Shown here: one piece after another, positions 14,838-22,487 of the stretch
Numbering within the stretch: the stretch's first letter is position 1
Layout: every line of letters starts with the position of its first letter
NCBI GenBank assembly: GCA_031255985.1
Contig: JAIRRL010000165.1
Coordinates: 1-23,636, forward strand
Source of the DNA: Gracilibacteraceae bacterium
GTDB lineage: Bacteria > Bacillota > Desulfitobacteriia > Desulfitobacteriales > Syntrophobotulaceae
Reading direction: 5' to 3'
DNA: 23,636 bases
The notes under the pieces: generated by a model
Databases searched by the model: none
Told to the model about the DNA's origin: nothing
The model's input: the letters and a program-made list of their open reading frames with translations, nothing else
Position numbers and translations under genes: made by a program

Positions 14838-16085
14838 TTGGAGTATAATTTTCTGGAACTGGGAGTGTTGCTGCTCTTTGTGGCTTTTTCCGGCATAGTA
14901 GCTTCCCGTCTGAAATTCTCTATCGTCCCGATTATAATAATTGTTGGTCTCTTACTCCCGCCTAATGGCCTGACATCTTATCAACCCTCGGCCAGCACGC
15001 TGGACGCCGTTGACTTTCTCGGCCGCCTGGGAGTGCTGTTTTTGCTCTTTTCACTGGGTTTGGAGTTTTCCATCCGCAAGTTGCTGCAATCGGCGGGAAC
15101 CATGGTGAAAAGCGGCTTGATTTACCTGGCTTTTAACGCGACGGCGGCTGTTGTTTTTACGTTTTTTCTTGGTTGGGGAATAGAGGAAATCCTGCTGGCC
15201 ACAGGCATTATTATCATATCGTCCAGCGCTATCGTCGCTAAAACTCTGGTTGATTTGAAACGCACGGCTAATCCCGAAACAGAAGTGATCATGGGCTTAA
15301 TGCTGTTTCAGGATATTTTCATGGCGGCTTATCTGCCCATAGTTTCCGCCATCGCGATAAACCGCGGCGGCAAACCTTCCGAGCTGGCCATTTCGGTCGG
15401 CTTTGCTTTTGCCGTTATTATCATTTTCGTCTTTGTCAGTCTGCGCACGACCAAGGTGCTGGAGAGCATTTTTTCCATCGCCAGCGAAGAAACTTTTTTG
15501 CTCGTGGTGCTGGCCTTGCTCATTTTCCTGGCCGGCGCCTCCGAAGCGCTCAATATCTCCGAGGCGATAGGGGCGCTCATTCTCGGCATGATCCTGGCGG
15601 ATACGTCGCAGCATGAGCGCATTGTTCGTCTGGTTGTGCCGTTCCGGGATTTTTTCGGCGCGGCCTTCTTTTTCGGTTTTGCCTTGAAAATATCGCTGGA
15701 CAGTCTGCTGGGCGCCGTTCTGATCGCCGTGATCGCCGTGGCGCTGACCATAGCCGGCAGTTTGGCCTACGGCTTCACCATGGGTAAAGTGGCGGGCCTT
15801 TCCAAACGCGGCGCTCTGAACCTCGGCCTTACGATAACGTCGCGGGGGGAGTTTTCCATCGTACTGGCAAATTTAGGGGTGGCGGCCGGACTCAGTACCA
15901 AGCTGGAATCCTTTTCCGTCCTCTACGTGGTGCTGCTGGCCGTGCTGGGGCCGCTTTTGAGCCGCTGGTCCGAACCGGTTTACCAGTTGCTGGCGCCTCG
16001 TCTGGGCTGGAAGCGGGAAACCGTTAAAGGCAAGCATCATCATAAGGTAATGGACGCTTCTTTGCTAAAAGATAAGCAAGAATAA
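14838..16085 (+). CDS. khtU: K+/H+ antiporter, CPA2 family, KhtU-like
   Basis: 415 residues, about 12 membrane segments. It is a monovalent cation:proton antiporter-2 protein (KefB/KhtU type) that exports K+ in exchange for protons and protects against high pH or excess K+. Typical stretches are FLGRLGVLFLLFSLGLEFS (the first half), ATGIIIISSSAIVAKTL, GLMLFQDIF with the conserved Gln-Asp pair, EAIGALILGMILADT and LTITSRGEFSIVLANLG. There is no C-terminal RCK domain; the separate khtT product supplies it. The C-terminal tail is short, basic and histidine-containing (KGKHHHK). The start is the TTG at 14838 with GGAGG at 14825-14829. The next gene begins 19 bases after its stop. Confidence 0.9.
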   Translation: MEYNFLELGVLLLFVAFSGIVASRLKFSIVPIIIIVGLLLPPNGLTSYQPSASTLDAVDFLGRLGVLFLLFSLGLEFSIRKLLQSAGTMVKSGLIYLAFNATAAVVFTFFLGWGIEEILLATGIIIISSSAIVAKTLVDLKRTANPETEVIMGLMLFQDIFMAAYLPIVSAIAINRGGKPSELAISVGFAFAVIIIFVFVSLRTTKVLESIFSIASEETFLLVVLALLIFLAGASEALNISEAIGALILGMILADTSQHERIVRLVVPFRDFFGAAFFFGFALKISLDSLLGAVLIAVIAVALTIAGSLAYGFTMGKVAGLSKRGALNLGLTITSRGEFSIVLANLGVAAGLSTKLESFSVLYVVLLAVLGPLLSRWSEPVYQLLAPRLGWKRETVKGKHHHKVMDASLLKDKQE

Positions 16086-16104
16086 CCCGGCGAAAGGAAT
16101 AATT

Positions 16105-17304
16105 TTGAAGGGGGAAGGCGGCGTGATCAATGTGAGCGGGATGCGCAGGAACAGACGCAATATGGATGTGTTTGCGCCTGGGGACGTGGTCGTCCGGGAA
16201 GGGGAGGCGGAAGGCCGTCTGTACATCATCATAACAGGCGGCGTGGCAATTTACAAAAATTACCAGAAAACTGACGAGGTTTTTCTGGCGGAGCGGGGAA
16301 CGGGAGAGTTTTTCGGGGAACAATCGCTGTTTCTCGGCGCGGCGCAGCCGGCTACCGTGGTGGCGATGGAAGAATCGCTCACGGTTTCCCTCACCCGCGA
16401 CGACATTTTTGAGTTTTTCCGGATGGAGTCTGAAGCCACTTTTGCCTTGATTGCGGATCTTTGCCGGCGGACGGAGGAAAAAGAGCCGCCGCCGGGCGCC
16501 GCCGCCGGGCCTAACCGCCGGCTCGAAGCTCCCGGCCTCTTTCCCGCCGGGCATGGCCATTACCGCTTGCCGGCGCCGGAGGGGGAAGCGCCGGCAGGCA
16601 TTGTCTTTACCGCTAAGGAAAAATGCCCGGTTTGCGGCGTGACCTTCGAGGCGACCGGTTTGCGCGAGTCAAGGCTGACGCGCAGCCGGACGGATCCGGA
16701 TATGCGCGACCACTACAAGGGCGTGGAACCGATGTGGTATGACGTCGTCACCTGCCCCCAATGCTGGTATTCCGCTCTGCGGGACGCTTTTGACACGGCG
16801 GAGCCGGCTGATCCCCATAGCCTGATGGCCGAGCTGGGCGCCCTCCAGCGGGAACTGAAACTGGAATTCGATAACCGCAAGGACGCGGCGGAAGTGTTTG
16901 CCGGCTATTATCTCGCTTTGCGGGCGGCCCCCCGCTGTTTTGTCCAGGCGGAAACCCAGACGGCGCGGCTGTGGGTAAGACTGAGCCGTTTGTATGAGGA
17001 CTGCGGCGATCAGACGATGGCGGAATACGCCAACCGGCAGGCGCTGGCGGCGTATGAGGACGTTTATCTGCGCGTGAGCCTGAATCCGCGGGCCTTGCAG
17101 CGCATCCAGTTTTTTTTGGGCGATCTTTATTTCAAAACAGGGGATTTCCGGTCGGCGCGGGACATGCTGTTCAAGGCCAAAATCGCGCGCGAAGGAACTG
17201 AATTTGTGCGGCGTTACGCCGAGGAACGCATAGACTTGATGCGGGAAATGGATAAACAGGAAAAGGAGCCGCAGGGGAAGGCGCAACAGGGAAAAAAACC
17301 CTGA
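16105..17304 (+). CDS. Cyclic-nucleotide-binding-fold protein with DUF2225 domain
   Basis: 399 residues from the TTG at 16105 (AAAGGA at 16093-16098); a GTG at 16123 after a purine-rich run is an alternative. Residues about 20-118 form a cyclic-nucleotide-binding (CNB) domain: FAPGDVVVREGEAEGRLYIIITGGVAI and a phosphate-binding cassette FFGEQSLFLGAAQPATVVA. In that cassette the arginine that usually contacts the cyclic phosphate is replaced by Gln81-Pro82. A Pro/Ala/Gly linker (125-168) leads to a DUF2225 domain with a probable zinc site, C174-x2-C177 and C217-x2-C220, and EPMWYDVVTCPQC. Then come about 170 residues of predicted helices resembling TPR repeats (ALRAAPRC..., FFLGDLYFKTGDFRSAR). 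There is no helix-turn-helix, so this is not a Crp-type regulator. It sits in the kht operon, suggesting a soluble sensor or adaptor; no function is known to me. Confidence 0.8.
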   Translation: MKGEGGVINVSGMRRNRRNMDVFAPGDVVVREGEAEGRLYIIITGGVAIYKNYQKTDEVFLAERGTGEFFGEQSLFLGAAQPATVVAMEESLTVSLTRDDIFEFFRMESEATFALIADLCRRTEEKEPPPGAAAGPNRRLEAPGLFPAGHGHYRLPAPEGEAPAGIVFTAKEKCPVCGVTFEATGLRESRLTRSRTDPDMRDHYKGVEPMWYDVVTCPQCWYSALRDAFDTAEPADPHSLMAELGALQRELKLEFDNRKDAAEVFAGYYLALRAAPRCFVQAETQTARLWVRLSRLYEDCGDQTMAEYANRQALAAYEDVYLRVSLNPRALQRIQFFLGDLYFKTGDFRSARDMLFKAKIAREGTEFVRRYAEERIDLMREMDKQEKEPQGKAQQGKKP

Positions 17305-17340
17305 TAACGGCGGTTAAAAACAGGGCGGGGGGTGACGACC

Positions 17341-18021
17341 TTGGACGGCGCCAGTATTTCGGCCGCCGCTATTCGGGCGCCGGAACTCTTTAATTTTACG
17401 GATCAAAACGGGCAGCCCTCCTACGGCGGCAACCAAACCTGGTACGCGACGGAATGGCAGCGGCGCGCCGGCTGCGGGCCGACTGTGTTTGCCCATCTGA
17501 TCTGGTATATGGCGCGCACGCGGGAGAAATGCGCGCCGCTCTGTCCTTACGCGGGAGCGGACTTCGACTGTTTTCTCCGTCTGATGGAGGACGCCTGGCG
17601 CTATGTCACCCCCGGTATGCAAGGGGTAAATAGAACCGGTATGTTCACCGACGGCGCCCGCGTTTACGGGGCGGAGAGGAACGTGCCTCTTATGACCCAT
17701 GTCTGGGAAGTGCCGCTGCTGGCGGGCAAACGGCCGCAGCTGGAGACGACGGCGGAATTCATCACCCGGTTTCTCGCCGCTGATCTCCCGGTGGCCTTCC
17801 TGAATCTCTCCAACGGCCTGCTGACCAATCTGGACAGTTGGCATTGGGTGACGATCGTCGCCTATGAACCCGCCGGCCACATCGCCACCATGTATGATCA
17901 GAGCAGAAGCGAGGCGATCGACCTCAGTCTCTGGCTGCGCACGACCGCGTTCGGAGGCGGGTTCGTGGCGCTCGCGCCGCCGCCCCCGCCGTCACTGGAG
18001 TTCCGTCAGCCGGATTGTTAA
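17341..18021 (+). CDS. C39-like / papain-like cysteine peptidase of unknown role
   Basis: 226 residues from the TTG at 17341, with GGGGGGTGA at 17327-17335 as ribosome binding site (a GTG at 17332 lies inside that site). Candidate catalytic residues in papain-fold order are Gln40 and Cys45 in WQRRAGCGPTVFAHLIWY, His168 in DSWHWVTIVAYE, and Asp186 in MYDQSRS. This resembles C39-like stand-alone peptidases. There is no signal peptide, no membrane segment and no ABC-transporter partner, so it is not a bacteriocin exporter peptidase in the normal sense. It lies 36 bases after the CNB/DUF2225 gene, on the same strand and probably in the same transcript. The last 30 bases overlap tail-to-tail with valS. 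Substrate unknown; it may also be a non-proteolytic papain-fold enzyme such as a transglutaminase-like or acyltransferase protein. Confidence 0.7.
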   Translation: MDGASISAAAIRAPELFNFTDQNGQPSYGGNQTWYATEWQRRAGCGPTVFAHLIWYMARTREKCAPLCPYAGADFDCFLRLMEDAWRYVTPGMQGVNRTGMFTDGARVYGAERNVPLMTHVWEVPLLAGKRPQLETTAEFITRFLAADLPVAFLNLSNGLLTNLDSWHWVTIVAYEPAGHIATMYDQSRSEAIDLSLWLRTTAFGGGFVALAPPPPPSLEFRQPDC

Positions 18022-20631
18022 CTCGCCCAGACGGGAACGGGTTTTTTCCAGTTTATCTTTTTCGGCGGCGATCACCGCCTCCGGCGCTTGGGTGAGAAAA
18101 CCTTCGTTTTGTAGTTTTTTCTCCAGCCGCTCCGCCGTTTGCTGCGCTGCGGCGATTTCTTTGCCCGTCCTGGCGATTTCCTTGTCGAGGTCAAGCAAGC
18201 CTTTAAGCGGTACATAGACCATCACCCCCGCCAGCGCGGCGGAAGCGGCTTGCGGCGGTTTGGCCGTCTGTTCCGGCAAAAGCGTTATCCGCTCTCCGCC
18301 GGCCAAGCGGAGGATATAATCCCGTCCGGCGAGCAGAGCGTCGTATTCCGCCCGCTGAGGCGCGACGAGCCAGATATCGGCCTTGCGGCCCGGAGCGATG
18401 TTCATGTCCGCGCGGATGCCCCGGACGGCCCTGATCACGTCAATGACCACTGCCATCTGGGTTTCAGCCGCCGCGTCCTTGTAGCCGGCCGGCGCCGGCC
18501 AGGACTGGAGCATGAGAAATCCATCGCTTCCTGGAATATTTTGCCATATTTCTTCCGTGATAAAAGGCAGAAACGGATGCAGCAGGCGGAGCGAGCCTTC
18601 CAGCACCCGGCGCAGGGTTCCGGCCGCCGCCAGCCGTTCTTGCGGCCGGTCGCGGTCATAGAGCGTTTTTTTCACCAATTCAATATACCAGTCGCAAAAC
18701 TCGTTCCAGACGAATTCGTACAGGACGCGGCAGGCTTCGCCGGGGTCAAAGGCTTCAATCGCTTTCGCCGCCCGGCTCGCCGCTTCCTCATATCTGGATA
18801 AAATCCAGCGGCCCGCCATAGTCGCGTCGTTTTCGCCGCCGGTCGCCGCCAGGTCTTCCGTACTCATCAGCACAAAACGGGCCGCGTTCCAGATCTTATT
18901 CAGGAAATTGCGCGCCCATTCCAGCCTTTCCGGATGAAAACGCAGATCATTACCCGGCGTGTTGCCGGTGACCAAAGTCAGCCTCAAAGCGTCCGCGCCG
19001 TATTGATCTATCACCTCGATCGGATCCACGCCGTTGCCGAGGGACTTGCTCATTTTGCGGCCCTGGGCGTCCAGGATAAGTCCGTGAATCATAACCTGGC
19101 GAAAAGGAATTTCCCCCTGAATTTCCAGGCCCATAAAAATCATGCGGGCGACCCAGAAAAAGATGATGTCCCGCCCGGTCACCAGCACCGTCGTCGGGTA
19201 AAAATCCCGCAAATCCTGGGTTTCTTCCGGCCAGCCCAAAGTGGAAAAAGGCCAGAGGGCGGAGGAAAACCAGGTGTCCAGCACGTCGGCGTCCTGAGTG
19301 AGGCGCCCGCCGCCGCAAACGTTGCAGACGGCCGGATCCGTCCGGGCGCAGATCTCCGCGCCGCAGTCCGCGCAATACCAGACCGGGATGCGATGCCCCC
19401 ACCATAATTGCCTGGAAACGCACCAATCTCTGATGTTTTCCAGCCAATTTATATATATTTTGGCAAAACGGGCGGGCATGAATTCCAAGCGGCCTGTCTC
19501 GACGACCTGGAGCGCCGGCCGGGCCAGCGTTTCCATCCGGACAAACCACTGGCGGCTGACGCGCGGTTCCACCGTGGCGCCGCAGCGATAGCAAACCCCG
19601 ACGCTATGCCGCGTTTCTTCCGTCCGCTCCAGCAGGCCGGCGTTTTCCAGGTCGGCCAGGACGCGGCGGCGCGCCTCGTAGCGATCCAGACCCTGATAAG
19701 CCAGCCCGTTTTCATTCAGGCTCGCGTCCTCATTTAAAATATTCACCGGTTCCAGGCCGTGCCGCCGCCCCAGCTCGAAATCGTTCGGATCGTGAGCCGG
19801 CGTGACTTTGAGGGCGCCGGCCCCGAAATCCCGCTCCACATATTCGTCGGCGACGACGGGGATCGTTTTGCCTGTGAGCGGCAAAACGACCCGCCGCCCG
19901 ATCAGATGCGCGTAACGCCCGTCCTGCGGGTGGACGGCGACCGCCGCGTCGCCCAGCATCGTTTCCGGCCGGGTGGTAGCCACGGTCAGCCCCTCGCCGC
20001 CGTCCGCGCCCGGATAACGGATATACCACAGATGCCCGTCCTGTTCTTCGTGTTCCACTTCTATATCGGAGATTGCCGTCCGGCAGACCGGACACCAGTT
20101 GACGATATAATCGCCGCGGTAAATCAGGTTTTTTTCGTAGAGACGGACGAACACCTCCCGCACGGCGCGGGAGCAGCCCCCGTCCATAGTGAAACGCTCG
20201 CGCTCCCAGTCGCAGGAGGCGCCCAGGCGGCGAAGCTGGCGGGTGATGAGACCGCCGTGTTCTTCTTTCCAGGCCCAAACCCGCGCCAAAAAAGCGTCCC
20301 GGCCGATATGTTCCTTTTGCAGGCCCTCGGCGCGCAGATGTTCCTCTATGCGGGCCTGAGTCGCTATCCCCGCGTGATCCGTTCCCGGCGTCCAGAGAAC
20401 GCGGCAGCCGCGCATCCGGCGGTAGCGCGTCAGAATGTCCTGCAGCGTGTTGTCCATCGCGTGGCCGAGATGTAAAATCCCGGTCACGTTCGGCGGAGGC
20501 ATGACGATGCTGAAAGTTTCCTCTCCTTCAGCCGCCGGGCGAAAACAGCCGTTTTCCTCCCAAAGCTGATACCATTTGTTTTCCGCCCGCTGCGGGTCGT
20601 AGACCGTGGCCATCCGCGATTCTGCGCTCAT
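17992..20631 (-). CDS. valS: Valyl-tRNA synthetase
   Basis: 879 residues, class I synthetase that charges tRNA-Val and edits mischarged threonine. HIGH motif in PPNVTGILHLGHAMDN (HLGH at 54-57), KMSKS at 526-530. The CP1 editing domain has VATTRPETMLGDAAVAV and VTPAHDPNDFE. Paired cysteines C180/C183 with C347/C350, and C420/C423 with C436/C439, look like zinc ribbons. The anticodon-binding helical domain is followed by the C-terminal coiled coil (about 810-879, DLDKEIARTGKEIAAAQQ). ATG at 20631 with AAGGGA at 20641-20636. It starts 34 bases after the calcium-motif gene, so there is no room for a T-box leader and it probably shares that gene's transcript. Its 3' end overlaps the convergent peptidase gene by 30 bases. 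Confidence 0.97.
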   Translation of the reverse strand: MSAESRMATVYDPQRAENKWYQLWEENGCFRPAAEGEETFSIVMPPPNVTGILHLGHAMDNTLQDILTRYRRMRGCRVLWTPGTDHAGIATQARIEEHLRAEGLQKEHIGRDAFLARVWAWKEEHGGLITRQLRRLGASCDWERERFTMDGGCSRAVREVFVRLYEKNLIYRGDYIVNWCPVCRTAISDIEVEHEEQDGHLWYIRYPGADGGEGLTVATTRPETMLGDAAVAVHPQDGRYAHLIGRRVVLPLTGKTIPVVADEYVERDFGAGALKVTPAHDPNDFELGRRHGLEPVNILNEDASLNENGLAYQGLDRYEARRRVLADLENAGLLERTEETRHSVGVCYRCGATVEPRVSRQWFVRMETLARPALQVVETGRLEFMPARFAKIYINWLENIRDWCVSRQLWWGHRIPVWYCADCGAEICARTDPAVCNVCGGGRLTQDADVLDTWFSSALWPFSTLGWPEETQDLRDFYPTTVLVTGRDIIFFWVARMIFMGLEIQGEIPFRQVMIHGLILDAQGRKMSKSLGNGVDPIEVIDQYGADALRLTLVTGNTPGNDLRFHPERLEWARNFLNKIWNAARFVLMSTEDLAATGGENDATMAGRWILSRYEEAASRAAKAIEAFDPGEACRVLYEFVWNEFCDWYIELVKKTLYDRDRPQERLAAAGTLRRVLEGSLRLLHPFLPFITEEIWQNIPGSDGFLMLQSWPAPAGYKDAAAETQMAVVIDVIRAVRGIRADMNIAPGRKADIWLVAPQRAEYDALLAGRDYILRLAGGERITLLPEQTAKPPQAASAALAGVMVYVPLKGLLDLDKEIARTGKEIAAAQQTAERLEKKLQNEGFLTQAPEAVIAAEKDKLEKTRSRLGELTIRLTELQ

Positions 20632-20665
20632 TTTTTCCCTTCCCCCGTATTAGGCCGGTTTACCT

Positions 20666-22351
20666 TCACGGTCGCACCAGCACATTGTTCAATGTTTCCT
20701 CGTTTAAAACCCATTCCGACTCCGCTAAGTATTCATCCGGCGTTAGCGTCAGTGCTAGCCTCAACACTGATCTCAAAGCGGCGGCTTCCCGCCGCATATC
20801 TTCCGTTTGGGCGCACGCCTGCACCATCAGGCCCCCGCCGGGATCGGAAGACTCAAAATAACGGCATTCGCCTTCGGCGGCGGTTAGCAGCCATTCATAG
20901 ATTTCCCCGTCCTCCGGCAGATAGTTGTTCAACCGTACTAAAGGGCCTATCCCCATTTTATAATTAAAAAACGGTTCGTAGGTATACAATTTGCGGCCGG
21001 AGGCCAAATAAGCCAGGGCGGCTTCCGGGTCGAACGGGTATCTTTCCGTTTGCGAGCGGAAATAGGCCATTATGCCGTCTTCCGTCGAGCCGGCGCTGTA
21101 ATCGTGACCGTCGTCCTGCGCTTCAAAGGCGATATAGAAAAAAGCGCTTATCTGCCTGGCCATGTCGGCGGGGTTCGGGTCTTCGTTGAAATCCGTGATC
21201 GTGTCGCTCCCGTCCTCCAAGCAGAAAATATAGGTCTGGTCGCCGCCGCCGCCGTAGACGGCGTCGTCGCCCGGTCCGGCGAAAACGACGCTGCCCGCTC
21301 CGGCGCTGACGGCGTCGTCCCCTTCTCCGGCGAAAACGATGCTGCCCGGTCCGGCGCTGACAGCGTCGTTCCCTTCTCCCGCAAAAGGTTTGCCCGCGAA
21401 TTTTTCCAGCGCGGTCAATTGCCCGGCGTCAATATTCGGCCCCCGGCTGCCGGGCGCGACGCCGCCCACCCCGGCCCAGCCCGCGATGATCGGGTCAAGG
21501 AGGGCGAAACGCTCAAATTCATAATAAGAGTAATCTAAATCATAGACTAATTCCTCCAGCTCGCCTGACTCATCCAGCAGCATCGCCTGTTGGAGCGAGG
21601 GGACGGCGCCGGCGCCAGGCGGATTATATGCGATAAATCCATAATCGGCGGGAATCTCAGGCGCGAAGGGGGGAGCGGCGCCGGGGTTTGCCGTCTCCGG
21701 CAGGTATTCGCTGAAAAAATACTCGCCTATCTGCGCGGCTTCTTTCCAGTCCGGGCTATTGGAAGTGGCGCCGGTTTCCGCCGGCTCGATATAGACGTCG
21801 TAAAAGCCGAAGCGGAGGGAAGCGACGCCAATTTCCGCCAAGGAGAGTAATTCTTCCGCCTGGGAAACCCCGTCGCCGTTTTGATCCCGCCAGGCCAGCA
21901 ATGGGGCGTAAGCGGCGTCGCTCGCGTCGATCAGCTCGTCGCCGTTCTCGTCAAAAAGTCTGAGCGCGTTATAACCGTAAAGATAACCGCCGCCGGCCAG
22001 CGGCGTTTGGTCGCTCAACAATTCATTCCCATCGTCGATCACGCCGTTGCCGTTTAAATCCATAGCCAAAAAAGCGTCGTCGCCGCCGATCCAGGCGACG
22101 GCGCTCGCGCGGCCGTCAGCGTTCATATCGAAGCGGACGCCGTTTTGCGGGCCGAGCACCTTCACGCCGTCCCCCGTCAAGTCCAGAATGAGAACCCGTT
22201 TGTCCTCCTTGGCGGCAAAAGGTGCGGGGGCGTAAGCGTTATATATTTTTTTGTAAATTAAATCATCCCGGTCAGGCCCGGAGATCATAAGCGCGTAAGC
22301 GCCCAGTCCCGCAAACAGAACGGCGGCGGCGGCGATCAGATACTTGCGCAA
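20666..22351 (-). CDS. Membrane-anchored or secreted protein with EF-hand-like and RTX-like calcium motifs
   Basis: 561 residues from the TTG at 22351 (GGAGG at 22363-22359). An N-terminal signal or anchor helix spans residues 4-24. Residues 50-190 contain Asp-rich calcium loops: DLTGDG (57-62), DMNADG (75-80), DLNGNGVIDDGNEL (98-111), DENGDELID (134-142) and DQNGDGVSQAEE (156-167). This layout resembles the calcium-binding module found in large RTX adhesins. Residues 322-370 hold three imperfect RTX-like repeats (FAGEGDDAVSAG type), followed by DGSDTITDF. Residues 400-561 are acidic and helical and match nothing I know. It is small for the group and has no obvious type I secretion signal or transporter nearby. 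A binding or surface-structural role is inferred. valS follows after 34 bases. Confidence 0.7.
   Translation of the reverse strand: MRKYLIAAAAVLFAGLGAYALMISGPDRDDLIYKKIYNAYAPAPFAAKEDKRVLILDLTGDGVKVLGPQNGVRFDMNADGRASAVAWIGGDDAFLAMDLNGNGVIDDGNELLSDQTPLAGGGYLYGYNALRLFDENGDELIDASDAAYAPLLAWRDQNGDGVSQAEELLSLAEIGVASLRFGFYDVYIEPAETGATSNSPDWKEAAQIGEYFFSEYLPETANPGAAPPFAPEIPADYGFIAYNPPGAGAVPSLQQAMLLDESGELEELVYDLDYSYYEFERFALLDPIIAGWAGVGGVAPGSRGPNIDAGQLTALEKFAGKPFAGEGNDAVSAGPGSIVFAGEGDDAVSAGAGSVVFAGPGDDAVYGGGGDQTYIFCLEDGSDTITDFNEDPNPADMARQISAFFYIAFEAQDDGHDYSAGSTEDGIMAYFRSQTERYPFDPEAALAYLASGRKLYTYEPFFNYKMGIGPLVRLNNYLPEDGEIYEWLLTAAEGECRYFESSDPGGGLMVQACAQTEDMRREAAALRSVLRLALTLTPDEYLAESEWVLNEETLNNVLVRP
21261..21386 (-). 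repeat. 51-bp tandem repeat inside the calcium-motif gene
   Basis: Two full 51-bp units (21261-21311, 21312-21362) and a partial third (21363-21386), each beginning GCGTCGT on the plus strand. They encode the 17-residue RTX-like repeats on the minus strand. Units 1 and 2 differ at only a few positions, so the array is probably young or kept similar by recombination. Confidence 0.85.
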
Positions 22352-22398
22352 ATCATTTCCTCCCAGTCGCGTATTGGCCAGAGTTAATCAGGTCTTAC

Positions 22399-22424
22399 TG
22401 AAAAACGCGGGCGCGTTTTTCAGC
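22399..22424 (-). terminator. Perfect hairpin between the chemoreceptor and the calcium-motif gene
   Basis: CTGAAAAACGCG (22399-22410) and CGCGTTTTTCAG (22413-22424) are perfect reverse complements; a realistic fold has a 10-bp stem and a 6-base loop. A- and T-tracts pair at the base, so it can terminate in both directions. It is placed to end the chemoreceptor transcript and also lies at the predicted 5' end of the next transcript. Confidence 0.7.
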
Positions 22425-22433
22425 CTCCCTTAA

Positions 22434-22461
22434 TTATACAGGTAACCGGCCCCCGCGTCAA
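22434..22461 (-). promoter_or_regulatory. Promoter of the calcium-motif gene and valS
   Basis: On the minus strand TTGACG (about 22461-22456), a spacer of 16-17 bases and TATAAT (about 22439-22434). Transcription would start near 22427, directly before the hairpin at 22424-22399, and run through the calcium-motif gene into valS. Confidence 0.65.
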
Positions 22462-22487
22462 ACTCCGCCCGCGCGCGTCAGTCCGCT

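Noticed and set aside
17341..18021. A bacteriocin-processing C39 peptidase
   Set aside because: No ABC exporter domain, no membrane segments, and no small double-glycine leader peptide gene was found nearby.
20632..20665. A T-box riboswitch before valS, expected in many Bacillota
   Set aside because: Only 34 bases separate valS from the upstream gene; no T-box core or specifier hairpin fits, and none is seen before the upstream gene either.
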